From: Dolomedes plantarius
Taxonomy: Eukaryota > Arthropoda > Arachnida > Araneae > Dolomedidae
Assembly: GCA_907164885.2 (NCBI GenBank)
Contig: OU015492.1
Coordinates: 205,278,009 to 205,342,008 of the forward strand
Length of the DNA stretch: 64,000 nt
Reading direction: 5' to 3'
A program made the position numbers and the translations under genes. Of this stretch, positions 37,776-49,589 are shown in pieces. Every line of letters starts with the position of its first letter. Within the stretch, counting starts at the first letter, position 1. The notes beneath the pieces are model-generated. The model did not search any database. It was given only the letters and a program-made list of their open reading frames with translations, and had not been told where the DNA came from.

Positions 37776-39130
37776 TTTATAGTTTTACAAATAGCAATCA
37801 ACCCTCCGTTATATGGAATCCAAACAAAATATTTAAAACAGTGTTCAAACTCGAGTTATTGACCCAGATTTTTTTGTCCTTGTATAATACATTTTATCGG
37901 AATGAAAAAAAAATCATTCAAAAAGGCATTTTGTCATCAATAAATATTATAATTTATGAAATAAATTAAAAAATTCCTACTAATCGAATCCGTATTTGAA
38001 TTAATTTTTTTCCTCCAGTGCACAAGCACCATAAGCAGTAACACCAACAACATTTGCAGGTGTTTAATATGCAAATAACTGCGTAAAAGTGCAACAAGTT
38101 TTGTCAAGTTGACAGCCAGGCCACGCGACTTTCATATTTTATAATTAGTTACGGTTAACGATGCTCTATTAAATACACATTTCTCGGAAATTTGTCCAGA
38201 ATGTAATTAATCACAAACGCAAGACATCCCATCGCACACTTCGAAAAGAGCCCCTCGCAATGTACTTGGTAATGTGGAAACGACATTGCAAAATTAGAAA
38301 TTTAAATGAGCCTGCACCCTCCGAGATTCGACGTTCTGAGGCACTCCTGCGAAGCGAGTGCTTTCTCTCTCCTAAACAACCCTCCCGCCCGAGGAACGTG
38401 TATTTGTGGGATAAAAAGCTGTTTATTTATTTAGAGCGATTAAGAATTGAAACTTGGCAATATATCTTTGTTAGCACTTACGCTCTAAGTAATTTTGTCT
38501 CTTAGGGGTTCAGAGCTTTATTAAATTAACAAACACCTTGCGCAGGTTTATGCAAATAGATTACATTAAATATGACTTAAGCACTGTTAAGTCATCGTCT
38601 CGGAGTAACTGGGGAGAAAACTTGTAAAACGCTGTTAAAAGTTCCCTAATAACTTCGCCTCCCACCAAAAAATGCAGCAGCTGAATTCAAAACAATTAAT
38701 TTGTCTCCTCATAATAGTAAAATGGATCAATTTACGTCTGAAGCTATTATGCTTCGTATTTCCTTGACAAATGCTCTTATTGAATGTACTGGACGAAGAG
38801 ATTTGCCCGGTAGCGGTATTTTGTAAGGAAAGCAAGAAACAAAACAAACAGAAGATAGTGACAGATCAAAACCAAAACTGCAAATAGTTCATTCAAATGG
38901 ATTTCATTAAATATGACTTAAGCACTGTTAAGTCACCGTCTACCTTAAAGCGAAGAAAATATGCAAAAGCTTCTAAATATTCCCGAAATATTAGATCTAA
39001 ATTCAAAAGAGTCTAGCAATGACTTCATTATAGTTGTGAGGTATTGATTCAAAATTAACTCCGCTCTGGTTTAAATAAATCTCCGTTTGAAAAAGAAACA
39101 AGCGAATGAAAATGAGCGGTGCTTTTCTAC
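37776..39130. other. Unassigned DNA with a diverged duplication
   Basis: ATTAAATATGACTTAAGCAC followed by TGTTAAGTCA occurs at about 38562 and again at about 38907. The repeated block includes the imperfect palindrome GACTTAAGCACTGTTAAGTC. No coding function is recognised. Confidence 0.45.
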
Positions 39131-39340
39131 TAGATTGGAATCCCCGTGGATAGCGTACATGCGCGAGAGGAGACGAGTGAGAGATATACGCCCCGAGGCG
39201 AGGTCGGACGGAGGTGAGAGGCGAACAAGAAACAATTAAAGAAGTGAAGATCGCTTTGCCGTACAGCAGCCGGACATTAGCAAGCTTACCGAAGGCGTTT
39301 TGAAGTTAGCTATCGTTCCAGCGACCTGGTGATAAAATGA
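39131..39340 (+). promoter_or_regulatory. CpG-rich segment, candidate promoter or first exon
   Basis: In a strongly AT-rich window this stretch is dense in CG dinucleotides (TACATGCGCGAGAGG, ATACGCCCCGAGGCGAGGTC). A GT donor-like CCTGGTGATAAA follows at about 39330. It resembles a transcription start region or 5' UTR exon; no downstream coding exon is visible, and orientation is a guess. Confidence 0.25.
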
Positions 39341-39565
39341 AGATAGAAAGGTTAATGTGGCTTATATACAAGCAATGGCGTGGTTGAATTCTGGTAGGGT
39401 TTCCGTAATATAGCTATAGGGATTAACAAGCGTGATAAATTCCTAGTTGCCTGATAGCAATTGAGTACGGTATTTATGTAGTCTAATTGTGTTGTCATAA
39501 AAACAGTTTAGTGTAGAAAACCTCGTTGCATCTTGTTAATGGTGAGTTCGTTGTTTTAGTATATA

Positions 39566-39787
39566 CGCGGGCATGGGGCGGCCCTGTGATACAGCGCGCT
39601 GGTTTCCGGTGCTGAGGGTGCTCGGATCGAATCCCAGCGTTGCGCCACGAATAATGCCTCCGTTTTTGTCGTCCCTTCATAGGGGGTAATGCTGTCTGCC
39701 TATATGGTGCCCCCATAATAAAATGGACAGTAAACTGATGCGTAGTATAGGCGAATGTTTGACGACAAGTACCTCCGCTATAAAAAA
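39566..39787 (+). mobile_element. tRNA-derived SINE with 8-bp target-site duplication
   Basis: AGTATATA flanks the element at 39558-39565 and 39788-39795. The head reads GGGGCGGCCCTGTGATACAG with B box GGATCGAATCCC; the body contains TCGTCCCTTCATAGGGGG. It belongs to the family of the inverted copy at 34358-34583. The 3' tail is short and A-rich. Confidence 0.88.
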
Positions 39788-39795
39788 AGTATATA

Positions 39796-40403
39796 AGTTA
39801 TCGCAAACTAAGGTAAGGAAAATTAGGAACTTCACATAGTTAAATGAATGTATTTTATATCTGAAAATATTAACTCTGTAGGAAAAAAGGTTGACGAAAA
39901 TTTCCATAAAAAACGCTGGCGACGTACTTACTAGCGCAAAGGTTTTTTTTAGTTAAAAGTGGATTGTAAGAAAAGCATAAGCGAAAAAAGACATAAAAGA
40001 TCACATAGTGAAGGAAAAACAGAGAACAAAACTATAACTGAAACGAAAGGTATCAAAAGAACAAACTTTAAATTTGCGTAGAATTTATTATTTCAAATTG
40101 TCACCCTATATTTTAGATTGATGTTCCTGAAAAACCCACTGCATATCGCTTTATTCATGCTCACTCCCTTTTTCTGCATATATGATTTTCTCATTCCTCA
40201 CGAGTAATTATTACATACACTATAAAACCAAAATCCATAATGTTATACGAAGTTATGAATTATAGATTTTTTCAGTTATTTTGTCTACTATATCGTATGC
40301 ATGTATCGCGTTGAAACGGTCTATGCACATTCCTATCACTTTATGGTGTAATTTTTAACAGCTTGGGAGAGGGTAAGATATGCTTTATCTCTTTAGGTAA
40401 ATA
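39796..40403. other. Unassigned DNA
   Basis: No supported feature. Confidence 0.5.
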
Positions 40404-41207
40404 CTAGCTGAAAACCCGCACTTCGCTACGGAGTACATTCAAAGTAAAAACACCGGTGAATGTATGCAATTAATGCCAATATATATATAATAAATACGAC
40501 GATCAATGTATATAATTGATGTAAAATATATATATATATTTATAAAAAAATCGTAAGGGATATTTTTATAGACAAAATAATGTAGAAGATGATATTCAAA
40601 TTAAATCTAATATAAAGAATACTAAGGAATATAGTACAGTTAATATAGTACAGTTTCTAGAACATTTCTTTTACTGTATTTTAATATTTTTTTGGATAAT
40701 GTCCAATCGTCTGCCGCATTAACAAGAAAAAAAAAATTATTTTTTGTCTATTTAGTTTTTATGCACGTGACGATAAATTTATTTAAAGTACCAGAAAAAG
40801 AAGTCACGTGATCAGCATTTAATAAATTAAATTCTAAAAATTAATCTTTAAAAATTCACCAAAAATCAGGAAATGGAGGTAAAGATTCGAAAAAGATTTC
40901 ATTTTGAAGGAATTTTTATGATCTTTCTCGTGATATAAATTTTATAACCCTCAAATTATTATTTTAAATGCAAACTTAAAAAAAGTAAAAAAAACAGCTT
41001 AAAAATTTAATTTAAAAAAAATCTAAGAAGAATTTTTCAAAAATCTCTCTTAGTGCACCCCTACACTATAAGAAGAATCGCCATGCAAAATTTCAGCCCT
41101 TTAGGTCCAGCGGTTTGGTCTGTGCGTTGTATGTCAGTCAGTCAGTGAATGAATGAATGAATGAATGAATGAATGAGTCAGTTACGGAACTGTTTTATAT
41201 ATATAGA
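40404..41207 (-). mobile_element. Non-autonomous Helitron, family I (copy E)
   Basis: Long variant, about 804 bp, closest in structure to the copy at 18830-19622 (both carry the CTGTACTATATT block). A and T flank the TC and CTAG ends. Six or more GAAT tetranucleotide units lie near its 5' end. Confidence 0.88.
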
Positions 41208-42346
41208 TTAATAAAATATGAAAAGCAGGAGTCATTGCTTAATTTGGATGTATTTGTATTTGTCAGTAAGAAATATCCTACAGCGTTTATTTTTTGAAGT
41301 CCATAATAATTTTTCTTAACATTCTTTATGTGTAAGATTCTTTATTACTCAGAAGATTTTTTTGTGCGAGGAAAAAGTATATTTTTGTGTTAAGAAAGTA
41401 TTTTTTTTATACAGAAAGTACATTTTTCTGATGAGAAAGTATATTTTATAACAAAGATGTAGACGAGGGTTTAATTCAAGAATTTATTTCTTTAAAAGTA
41501 TTGGAGACAAATTTTTGAACGAGAAATATATGTTTTAGGGACAGGATATATTGCAATATGAATCAAATAGCAATTACACTGAACTTATGCAAAATGTATT
41601 AGCTGTACTAAGAATTTTCTTTACATTGTGTGTGAATGTTCGATTGGTAAATTGAAACAAATGAAAAATTACCTTCATTCAACAGTGAGAGTCGAACGAC
41701 TGAAGACACTGTGATAAGAATCTAGAAAGACAACATAGAAATTTGTGTTTTTACTAATATTATTAATGATATGGCAATAAAAAAAAATCACTTATTTATA
41801 TGTGCTTATGTGTATTTTTTATTCACTTTTATTTTCTTCAATATTGTTATTATCATCCTTTTTTCACGAAAATAAGTATGCTTTTTTTAACGTTGAGAAA
41901 TTGGTTATTGTGTCCACAAAAATATCTCTTTCGTCGGGGTTCTTTTATAGAGAAGGCCTGTCATGACTATGGAGGTGCCACCTGGCCGCTCATGGCGGGC
42001 CAGCCGTTGTTGGTGGATACTCACTTTTCTCTCTAATATTTTTTCTCGTGCATATTAAAGAAATAATGAAAGATTAAAGAGAAATTTAAAGCCTATAGAC
42101 GGTCATACAAAACTTAAGGAATAGAGATGTTTTCATCTGCTACTTTGCAGTGAAGGGACCTAACTATGGCAATATAATACAAAAGTTACGTAGTGAGTTA
42201 CCGAACCTAATGTGAAAACAAAACGATAACAAGAACAGAAACAAATAGTGAAAAAGTCTTTGAACAGTAGTGATGACACTGCACTGGGTGCCATGAGACG
42301 GAGGGATAACTGTGAAAGTTTAAATAAGTAGAGGAGGTGGTCTTTT
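41208..42346. other. Unassigned DNA
   Basis: No supported feature; the right edge may include the 3' end of the Tc1-like element. Confidence 0.4.
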
Positions 42347-43350
42347 GTAAGCCGTGAGACCACCCCGAACACAGATGCAGGCTTTGCACCCCGTTTACAT
42401 ACCGAGAATGAGGTTGCAGTTGAATTCCTGCGTTAGCAGAATACCTTTCTCTGTCAGAACATTTTTCAATTTCTGGATAATGTCTTTGGATGAGGCCGCG
42501 CCTCTAGCCGTCTTCCTAGAGCACCCCATACATGTTCAATGGGATTCATATTGGGAGAATGGACAGGCCAATTCATGAGCTTAATATCCTTACTTTCCAG
42601 CTGTCGCAGTGAGAAGAGGATACTGCAACTCGGAACAGACGAAAATGGGGCAGGATTATATCACTACAGTATTGTGCACAGGTTGAAGGACCATTATCCA
42701 GTACCCGAGGCTCTCTAGATATTTCCGTCCATCATAATGGTTTCCCAGACCAAAACACCTCTGCGCCATATCTATCAATTTTATTTATGTTAATGTGCTC
42801 GAACCTTTCGTCTGATGAGACGTACAGAATTACTGCTGTGGCTGAAGCTCCCCCACTGCGTTGGTGTCCAGTTCTTAAGCTCTTTGAACCACTGTAGACG
42901 GTGAAGCCAATGGCTAGTCGTTAACGGTACACAGCGTACGAGTCAAACGACAAACAATCCACCTCGATGGAATTGTGTGGCTACTGTAAACCAGGAAACC
43001 TGGCATCCGGAACTGCTCTACAGCTGCTTTGCAATGGCTGTCGCTGTCTGCCAAATATTTTTCGTAACCTATACAACTATAAAGTGGTCATCAGTGGCCG
43101 TTACGTTTTGCCTTCCCCTACCAGCACTCTGCATAGCTGTACCTGTCATTTGAAACACCATAGATGCCCACCAGACGACACTTATGTCAACACAGAACTC
43201 GGCGGCCACACTCCTCAAACTTCGCTCTACCTCCTGCTTCCCAATGATTCTATTGCATAAAAAATCATCAAAATGATTCCTAGTGGGCATTTCGGGGTCT
43301 TTAACACGGGCAGAAAGTCCCTGATTGTCTGTCAAGATCGTACACACCGT
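42347..43350 (-). pseudogene. Tc1-like transposase pseudogene (DD34E type)
   Basis: On the minus strand the recognisable order is IGKQEVERSLRSVAAEF (helix-turn-helix), then a linker with GRGRQNVTATDDHFIV, then NWTPTQWGS and SSDERFEHIN (first Asp region), then DIKLMNWPVHSPNMNPIEHV followed by WGALGRRLEARPHPKT (Glu region), and KACICVRGGLTAY at the C-terminus. The pieces lie in several frames with stops. The second Asp region (normally DNARPH) is not recognisable. This family differs from the element at 14054-15245, whose C-terminus is ARGGPTRY and whose TIRs do not occur here. TIRs were not located. Confidence 0.88.
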
Positions 43351-45310
43351 TTTGAAATTTGGGGAGAATTCCTTGACATCTGCTTTTATCGTTTATTCCC
43401 TATGGAGAAATTTGAATATGAACTAGCTTTCTACTGAATATTCTCAGTTGTACCAATCGTCGTAAGTTGCTTCCTTGAATTTTCAGTCTGTAATCTTTAA
43501 AAAAAGTAGTGGCGATTCTTCAGTTTTACATCCAATGTATAAGAACACAACGGAAATACGTGATGCAAAAAGTTTGAGATTTGAGCTAATTATTTTATAA
43601 ATATATGAAAGATATAACTTATGTTCCTCATACTATTATGATATTAAAAATAAATTTTGAAGTTTTATTGTTATTAAATGAAAATAGTTAAAAAATAACG
43701 TTGATATAGAATAGAAATCTGTTTTGACAATAAGATGTATCAGGAGACCTGAGTTTGTCGCATGATAACTAAACACAGCTTTCAAATCACCATCCAAATT
43801 AAAGACTGTTAAAGTATCCCCGAAGAGTAATTTTGGAAGGAGTTAACAGGAAAGGAGCATTAGATGCAGGAGAAAGAGCCGCACCAATGCTCCATTCGGA
43901 AGAAAATCTGCTATGTTAAGCTCATTGAAGGATCCTGTTGTTAGTTGCATTACGGGATAACACCGCATTTATCTCTGAACGCGAGTTAAGTTATTCTGTA
44001 ACTCATTAGGGTGACAACAATACTATCTAGGTATTAACTAAATCTTCATTGAAGTTTACACAATAAAAAGACTCAAATCACTGCACAAAATTGACTATTA
44101 CGCAGGAACGTATTTTCATTCCATCTTTCACCGTCTCATTTTACAAATGGAATAAAAATCATTTTCATTAGGAAAACAGTGTTGCCAATTTATTCAGATG
44201 GAAAATGATATTTCAGAACCAAAAAAAAAAAACCACTGAGTCAGGAGATCACAGTACACACTGCTACAATCCTAAGTTTACGTTTGTGGTGCTCCAAAGA
44301 ATGAATACTGTGATGTTTTGTGACGTTGTGTATTTATACTGAATCTCAGTGGCCCTGTTTAAACTGTTACACGATGTAGACGAGTGCCATTCAAGTTGTA
44401 TTAAACTAAATTGACATTGATAGACTCTTACAGTCTGTTTTTTGTTTTAACTTGAAAAAAATTTAAATGGTAAAAATAATGTAAGGTATTTGATTATTAC
44501 TTTTTTTGTTTCCAACCAAGTTTATATTTCATTCACCAATTTTTGTCCCAAAGTCATCATTAACACCTTGCCGACTCACCTGGCATGACGATTTATTTAT
44601 TGTAAGTGGATGCAGAGAGATAAATTTTTTTCTTTCTAGAGCATAAGCAAAGGAAAAATTTGAGTCAAATATGTTGACCTAAAATTGAATAATAATTAAC
44701 TATAATTTTTTCCAATGGATTCTTCAAGGATGCAAGATTTGATGTGGACGGTTTTAATGTCATGTTTATAGAGAAAGATATCATAAGTAGAGAGTTGGGA
44801 TAGAATTGCTTGTTAAAGTTTGACTGCTTTGGTGTTGTGATATCACTTTAGGAGGGAATCTGCAATAAAATTTCGCTAATTTCGAGAATCCGCACTACCA
44901 TTTTAAGTTGTGTCTATTTCAGTGAAATTGTAATAAATCTGTTACTAATCATAAGAACTGTAGTTCAATGCTTTTCTACAAGAAACCATAGCTCTTTTTT
45001 TAGTTGGTACATTTAGATTTCTTCACACGTTTCTCTTTCATAGAAAAATTATGTTTCGGCAAATAATTATACTCTCGTCACCAAACTCTAAGAATGAACT
45101 CTAATGCTGAAGGGAATTACTAGACAACCATGATCCTCAACCTTGTAAGTTTTTTGAAAAAAATACTTTTTAAAAATTTCTAACCCTTTATTTGGGCAGT
45201 AGAAATGATTGATCTACAAGAAATAAATTTACAACCAAATCTGGGTTTTGAAAATAGTGAAAATATTTTCATGAACATGCAAAAATGTGGTTAACCCTAA
45301 ACGCGTTTAA
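43351..45310. other. Unassigned DNA
   Basis: AT-rich, with a 13-A run near 44220. No gene or repeat is recognised. Confidence 0.45.
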
Positions 45311-45490
45311 GGGCCTGTTCACATAGGAGTCCGTTGCGTACGTAGTGTTAAGGGAAAGATGACGTGGAGACGAAAATAAACCAATCATAGGCCTTAAAAA
45401 TTTCATTGCTAATCTTTTGGAGGTATGTCATTGGTTAAATATATTTCAATACTTCAACGCTCCGCAACGGACTCCTGTGTGAACAGGCCC
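45311..45490. mobile_element. 180-bp MITE with TAA target duplication
   Basis: The left end GGGCCTGTTCACATAGGAGT and CCGTTGCG is matched by a right end whose complement differs at one position over 28 bp. TAA precedes (45308-45310) and follows (45491-45493). A 3-bp TWA duplication with GGGCC-type ends fits PIF/Harbinger MITEs. It lies 18 bp left of the LTR-like element. Confidence 0.88.
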
Positions 45491-45508
45491 TAAGTCTTAT
45501 GCTAAGTG

Positions 45509-46080
45509 TGTACGGTTTACATAAGATTCGATTCACAATAATCGAACTTTTAAGTGAATAAATTTAAAGAAGCCGCTTAAGTTATACTAATTGCAGCATA
45601 GGCTGTTGGTATAAATTCCGAGCAGCTAAATTGCAGAAAGGAAGTGAAAGGAGAAGTAGACCTGACGAAACGAAGTATCGAGCTGGAGCTAGGCCTAGAG
45701 TTGTGGTTTGTGTATAGTTGAGTGGTGCGAGCATCCGCTCGAGGCGTATAGCTAGGTTGCTTCAAACCTACGCAAGTTCTTGTTAGGCGAAAGTTATTTA
45801 GTGGTCAGAGGCCAAAGTTTACGAAGCAGCATTGCTGGTTGATTTTCGAAGTATGTGTGAGTATGTTAAATGATATTTTCCTTGCATGAGTAGTTATACT
45901 AGCGAGTATATTGAATTGTATTTCCCTGCAAAAAAATCGTGTATACAACTCGTACCATAAGTACGCATTATTTACGTTGAAAAGAAAATTTATATGTGCA
46001 AATGCTTAAATAAACATTTTAATTAATTTAGAACTGTGTTTGAATCTAATTCATTAGAGTGTCACTTCAAATTATTTACA
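45509..46080 (+). mobile_element. LTR-like element (family shared with 27819-28261)
   Basis: Starts TGTACGGTTTACATAAG and ends AATTATTTACA. TTGGTATAAATTCCG lies at about 45607 (TATA position) and AAATAAACATTT at about 46009 (polyadenylation position). The last 80 bp match the inverted copy. The bases after the end (CCCAAAGCAAGGGAAG) also resemble those after the other copy, so part of an internal region may be present. Confidence 0.62.
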
Positions 46081-46172
46081 CCCAAAGCAAGGGAAGATGT
46101 AGTAATCTCTGTAAGTGTAGCCAAAGAATATAAGCAAGGGTTTAGCATATAAATATATCATATAATCTTCTG

Positions 46173-46272
46173 NNNNNNNNNNNNNNNNNNNNNNNNNNNN
46201 NNNNNNNNNNNNNNNNNNNNNNNNNNNNNNNNNNNNNNNNNNNNNNNNNNNNNNNNNNNNNNNNNNNNNNNN
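46173..46272. other. Assembly gap of 100 N
   Basis: Exactly 100 undetermined bases between AT-rich repeats. Anything spanning it, including two long minus-strand frames, is not interpretable. Confidence 0.99.
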
Positions 46273-46986
46273 ATATATAGATATATATATATGAGTATGA
46301 TATTACCACCCACACAGCCACACACAACACACATATATATATATATATATGAGATATATATATATATGTATAATATATATATATAGATCGATATATATAA
46401 TATATAGATATAATATATATCATGAGATATATATATATAAATAAGAATAAGATGAAAGAGAAAACCAGTAATAGCTCTAAAGCTACATGAAGCCAGGAAC
46501 ATCCAACATGTAAAGAAAAGTATGAATAAGGTTTTTGACAGCATTTCTTCATCAGCGGTGTCAATACTGTCTAAAAACCAATGGATTGTTTCTGATGAGT
46601 ATGATCTATTAAATAAATACACTAAGACACCGTACAATCCATTATTAACAGAAGAATTGAATAATAAATGAATTAAGTTTGAATAAAAGTACTTAACCAA
46701 AGAACACCAAGCCTGGCGCTAGTCAGAGTGGAAGTTAAGAACTTGTAACCGCAAGATGACTGACGTCATATAACTTGCAACCATTGAGGTAGTGGATACT
46801 CAGTTACAGACTTACTTAGGTTACCATATTTTAAGACTATTCCTTTATTTATTTAGTTTTTATTATTGTTACTACTATGAGTTAATTATTTTTTTATTTT
46901 TCTTATGTTTTTATTTTTGTTTTTAGTAGTTATTATTTTTATTTTAACCTATTGTAATGTTTAACTTATTAATGCAACAGAACAAA
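46273..46986. other. AT-rich flank of the gap
   Basis: TA-rich to 46440, then mixed sequence. A plus-strand open stretch from about 46455 to 46670 includes ARNIQHVKKSMNKVFDSISS and SKNQWIVSDEYDLL; it is not recognised and has no neighbours that support it. Confidence 0.3.
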
Positions 46987-47319
46987 CTATTCATTAAAAC
47001 AAAAACAACCAATTATGTTTTTGGATAGACTAACTGGGTAATTATTACGAGTTAGCACAGCTTTCAAGTCTATAATATGCTTAATCCTATTGTCTTTAGA
47101 ACATAGCCTATTTATACGAACTAACTGATTTACAATAATGTTATTAAAAACAGATTTATGTAAACAGGTTAGATAATTTTGAAATTTAACAATATTAAAA
47201 TTATAGTCAGATCTTTTGTCGTATAAGTCATAAGTAAATTTATTGTTAGTACTTAATTTAATATTAATATCTAGAAAGTTTACATTAATATTATCATGGC
47301 TACTTTTAATTAGTTCCAA
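46987..47319 (-). pseudogene. Penelope-like RT, C-terminal part
   Basis: Reads NINVNFLDINIKLSTNNKF, then YDLYDKRSDYNFNIVKFQNY, then VNQLVRINRLCSKDN and LTRNNYPVSLSKNI. This is the region after the catalytic YxDD in Penelope-like RTs, where a conserved FLDI...YDKR...F block precedes the thumb. It lies one frame away from the YIDD block because of a single-base deletion at about 47315-47320 (PPN / LELIKSS). It ends at a stop at 46987. Confidence 0.8.
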
Positions 47320-48424
47320 TTAGGAGGGTAAAAATTTAAGTCTATAGGATTATTACTTTTATTTATTACTATTATATCATCTATATATCTAAATATATTG
47401 TAATTGCTATTTTCTATATTATTAATTTCAAAATATATAAGTATAAAATTAGCTAGCATACTTGAAGCATTACCACCTTGTGGTACACCTTTGGACTGTA
47501 AGTATATACTATTATTATGAACTATGTAATTATGTTAGTTACTAATTCTAGGAGCCTATTGAAACGAGTTAGTTTAATTTCGTTGTTTAAGTATTGAATA
47601 TTATTTTGTACTAACATTATGATTATTCTATTTAAATCAATTATATCAATATTATTAAATAGATCTTTAAAATCATAAGTTACAATATATTTACAGTTAT
47701 CTAATGTTTGTAGTTTTCTAATTAGACTATAGCTATTATCAATTATACCACAAACACCAGATGTTATATTTTTATATATTAATTTAAGGTATTTTAATAA
47801 TAATTTACTTGCTTTTGTAGCATAAGTATTATGACCACAGGTTACTGCTCTAAAAGCAATAGGTGTTTTATGAAATTTTGGAACTAAAGTTATATAAGGA
47901 AAATGATAAATGTTAGATGAAATACCTAGTAGTTTATATTTAGCTATGATTTTCTTAATAATAATATTAGTAGTTTCTTTTAATGGCTGAAAAAGATCAC
48001 TATTTTCTAACTGTTTTTTTAAACATATGGCAAAATATTTTTTACAAATTATAGCATAGTTGTTGGCTACTTTATCTACATAAGTGACTACAAAGTCATC
48101 TTGTAATTTTGTAATAGCAGCTTTAAAGTGTTTATAAGAATTATTAATGTTATTACTATTATTAGGTAATTTAGCTTGTACTAGTTTTAGTAAATTAATT
48201 TTCCAAGGGTTGAAAGCTTCAGTAGGTACAGAATAATTAATTCCTGTTTTGTAAATAAATTTATCTAAATCAGCATTTAAGAAACTAATAATTTTCTTAT
48301 TACTATTAGTACTAGGTATTCTAAACTTAGTTCCTAAATTCATCAAATCTCGCAGTGCATCATCTTCCACAATATCCATATTGCCTGTTATTACATGACC
48401 ATGTGTCGTATCTAAATAACTATT
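47320..48424 (-). pseudogene. Penelope-like RT, palm region
   Basis: Reverse transcriptase palm. In order: LDTTHGHVITGNMDIVEDD (the segment before the RT in this class), then FPYITLVPKFHKTPIAFRAV, then YIVTYDFKDLFNNI (motif A, catalytic Asp), then SKGVPQGGNASSMLANFIL (motif B) and YIDDIIV at 47376-47387 (motif C with two catalytic Asp). The A motif reads open from 48379 to 47522; a one-base frameshift near 47520 separates it from the B/C block. The catalytic residues are intact, but the frame is broken. Upstream it continues in frame through the TAA at 48425-48427. Confidence 0.88.
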
Positions 48425-48427
48425 TTA

Positions 48428-49031
48428 AATGGGCAGATGACAAACACAAGTTAAATTTAATGACTCAGAAAAATTTTTTGATACCTGATTATAGTTAAAT
48501 ATACGTCTACCCATAGGCAGAGTATATTTAAAGGCACGTTTTATTTTTATTTCTTTTATAGGAAACATATCATGAAGTTTATCAAATATACTATTGAAGT
48601 TAATATAATTAAGTTGAAGGTTAGTAAAATTTAGTACACAAAATGTGTTATTATCTGAATTTTGTTTTTTATATAAGTTTATTTTTAAATGTTTTGCCCG
48701 TGTTAGTATTAAATCATATACCAGATGCTGATAATGATAATTCTTAAGTTTCGTATTTAAAAATAGTTGATAAAGCTTAATGATATGTTTTTTAATGATA
48801 GAAAAAATCCAAGCTTTTAATATTTTATATTTATAATCAATTATAAACCTTTCCTGAAAACTTAATAAGGCATTTTTATATATGTTACTATCAAAAGTCT
48901 TACTTTTATTATACTTTTACCTCTTTAGTTCTTTTGAGGACTGTGTATCTTCAATTAGATTAGGGTAAATAGGTTGAGCTGACACATCAGTAAAAATTAA
49001 ATTTAACTATATTTTTTTGTTATACATTTGA
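48428..49031 (-). pseudogene. Penelope-like linker and N-terminal RT region
   Basis: Continuous in frame with the RT except for TAA 48917-48919 and TAG 49007-49009. Recognisable are FRLNYINFNSIF-like and LPMGRRIFNYNQV segments and LTCVCHLPI, a CxC box just before the SYLDTTHGHVITG block. All three in-frame stops in the element are TAA or TAG, so none can be a selenocysteine codon. At its upstream edge the frame is PYGLNQMYNKK, the expected end of a GIY-YIG domain, one frame off the endonuclease block. Confidence 0.72.
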
Positions 49032-49589
49032 TTAAGGCCATATGGAAGAGAGTTTTATGTTTTGCATATAAATATTTTCATAATATAACCTTTCAGAGGG
49101 TGATTTAATTATATCGAGTATGGAGATTACAATATTTTCAAAATTATGTTTTTTGAAGTGATCAAATTCAATGTTAAGTGGATGACTATTTAGTGTATTA
49201 TATTTTTTTATATTAGAACGGTGTAAATTTATTCTAATATGTAGAGGATTAGAAGTTTGTCCTATATATTCCATATGGCAACAATTACAAGTGAGTTTGT
49301 ATATACAATTATAAGTTTTGCAGAAATTTAGTTTTTTTGAATTTACTTGTATTTGTGAATTATCTGCAAGGGGACAAGTTTTGCATAGATTATTAGTGCA
49401 TTTATCAAAAACCAACGCCTTTTGCCTGACATTATAACATGGAGAGGGCACAGAGAAAGAGGATGAAGTTAATTGGTAACTGTATGACGATCCATTGATA
49501 CCCCAATAAGTATCAATGTACCGAGCATTGACATCATTAGAATGATATGCCAAATTGCCAGTCGCTAGATATGTTTTACTATAACTCAT
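49032..49589 (-). pseudogene. GIY-YIG endonuclease block of the Penelope-like element
   Basis: Start at ATG 49589 (MSYSKTYLATGN), since a TAG precedes it. A Cys cluster CTNNLCKTC is followed by the GIY-YIG domain: CIYKLTC and EYIGQT as the two halves of the signature, then LHIRINLHRS with the catalytic Arg, and SERLYYENIYMQ with the metal-binding Glu. GIY-YIG nucleases nick DNA at the target for reverse transcription. The last residues (SSIWP, stop at 49032) are in the wrong frame; shifted by one, they read LPYGLNQ, the canonical end. Otherwise the block is intact for about 185 residues. Confidence 0.88.

Larger units (their letters stand above)
46987..49589 (-). mobile_element. Penelope-like retroelement with N-terminal GIY-YIG (decayed)
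   Basis: On the minus strand the order is zinc-binding Cys cluster, GIY-YIG endonuclease, linker, reverse transcriptase. In classical Penelope/Poseidon elements the endonuclease is C-terminal; the order seen here is the permuted one reported for the Naiad/Chlamys-type Penelope-like elements. The three coding blocks are separated by at least three frameshifts and in-frame stops (TAA 48917-48919, TAA 48425-48427, TAG 49007-49009). The whole region is extremely AT-rich, with Asn-, Ile- and Lys-rich codons. The limits given are those of the coding part; the true ends of the element are not determined. Confidence 0.82.

Noticed and set aside
43351..45300. Coding exons between the Tc1 pseudogene and the MITE
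   Set aside because: No frame of useful length or motif was found on either strand.
46455..46670. Plus-strand 66-codon open stretch with MNKVFDSISSSAVSI
   Set aside because: It overlaps the minus-strand frame, has no recognised homology and no splice sites I could support.
46142..46700. Minus-strand open frames of 140 and 180 codons
   Set aside because: They cross the 100-N gap and a TA tract. A segment ending IHWFLDSIDTADEEMLSKTL faintly recalls glycosyltransferases, but no further motif supports that.
48425..49009. Selenocysteine reading of in-frame stops in the Penelope-like element
   Set aside because: The three in-frame stops are TAA, TAA and TAG, not TGA.
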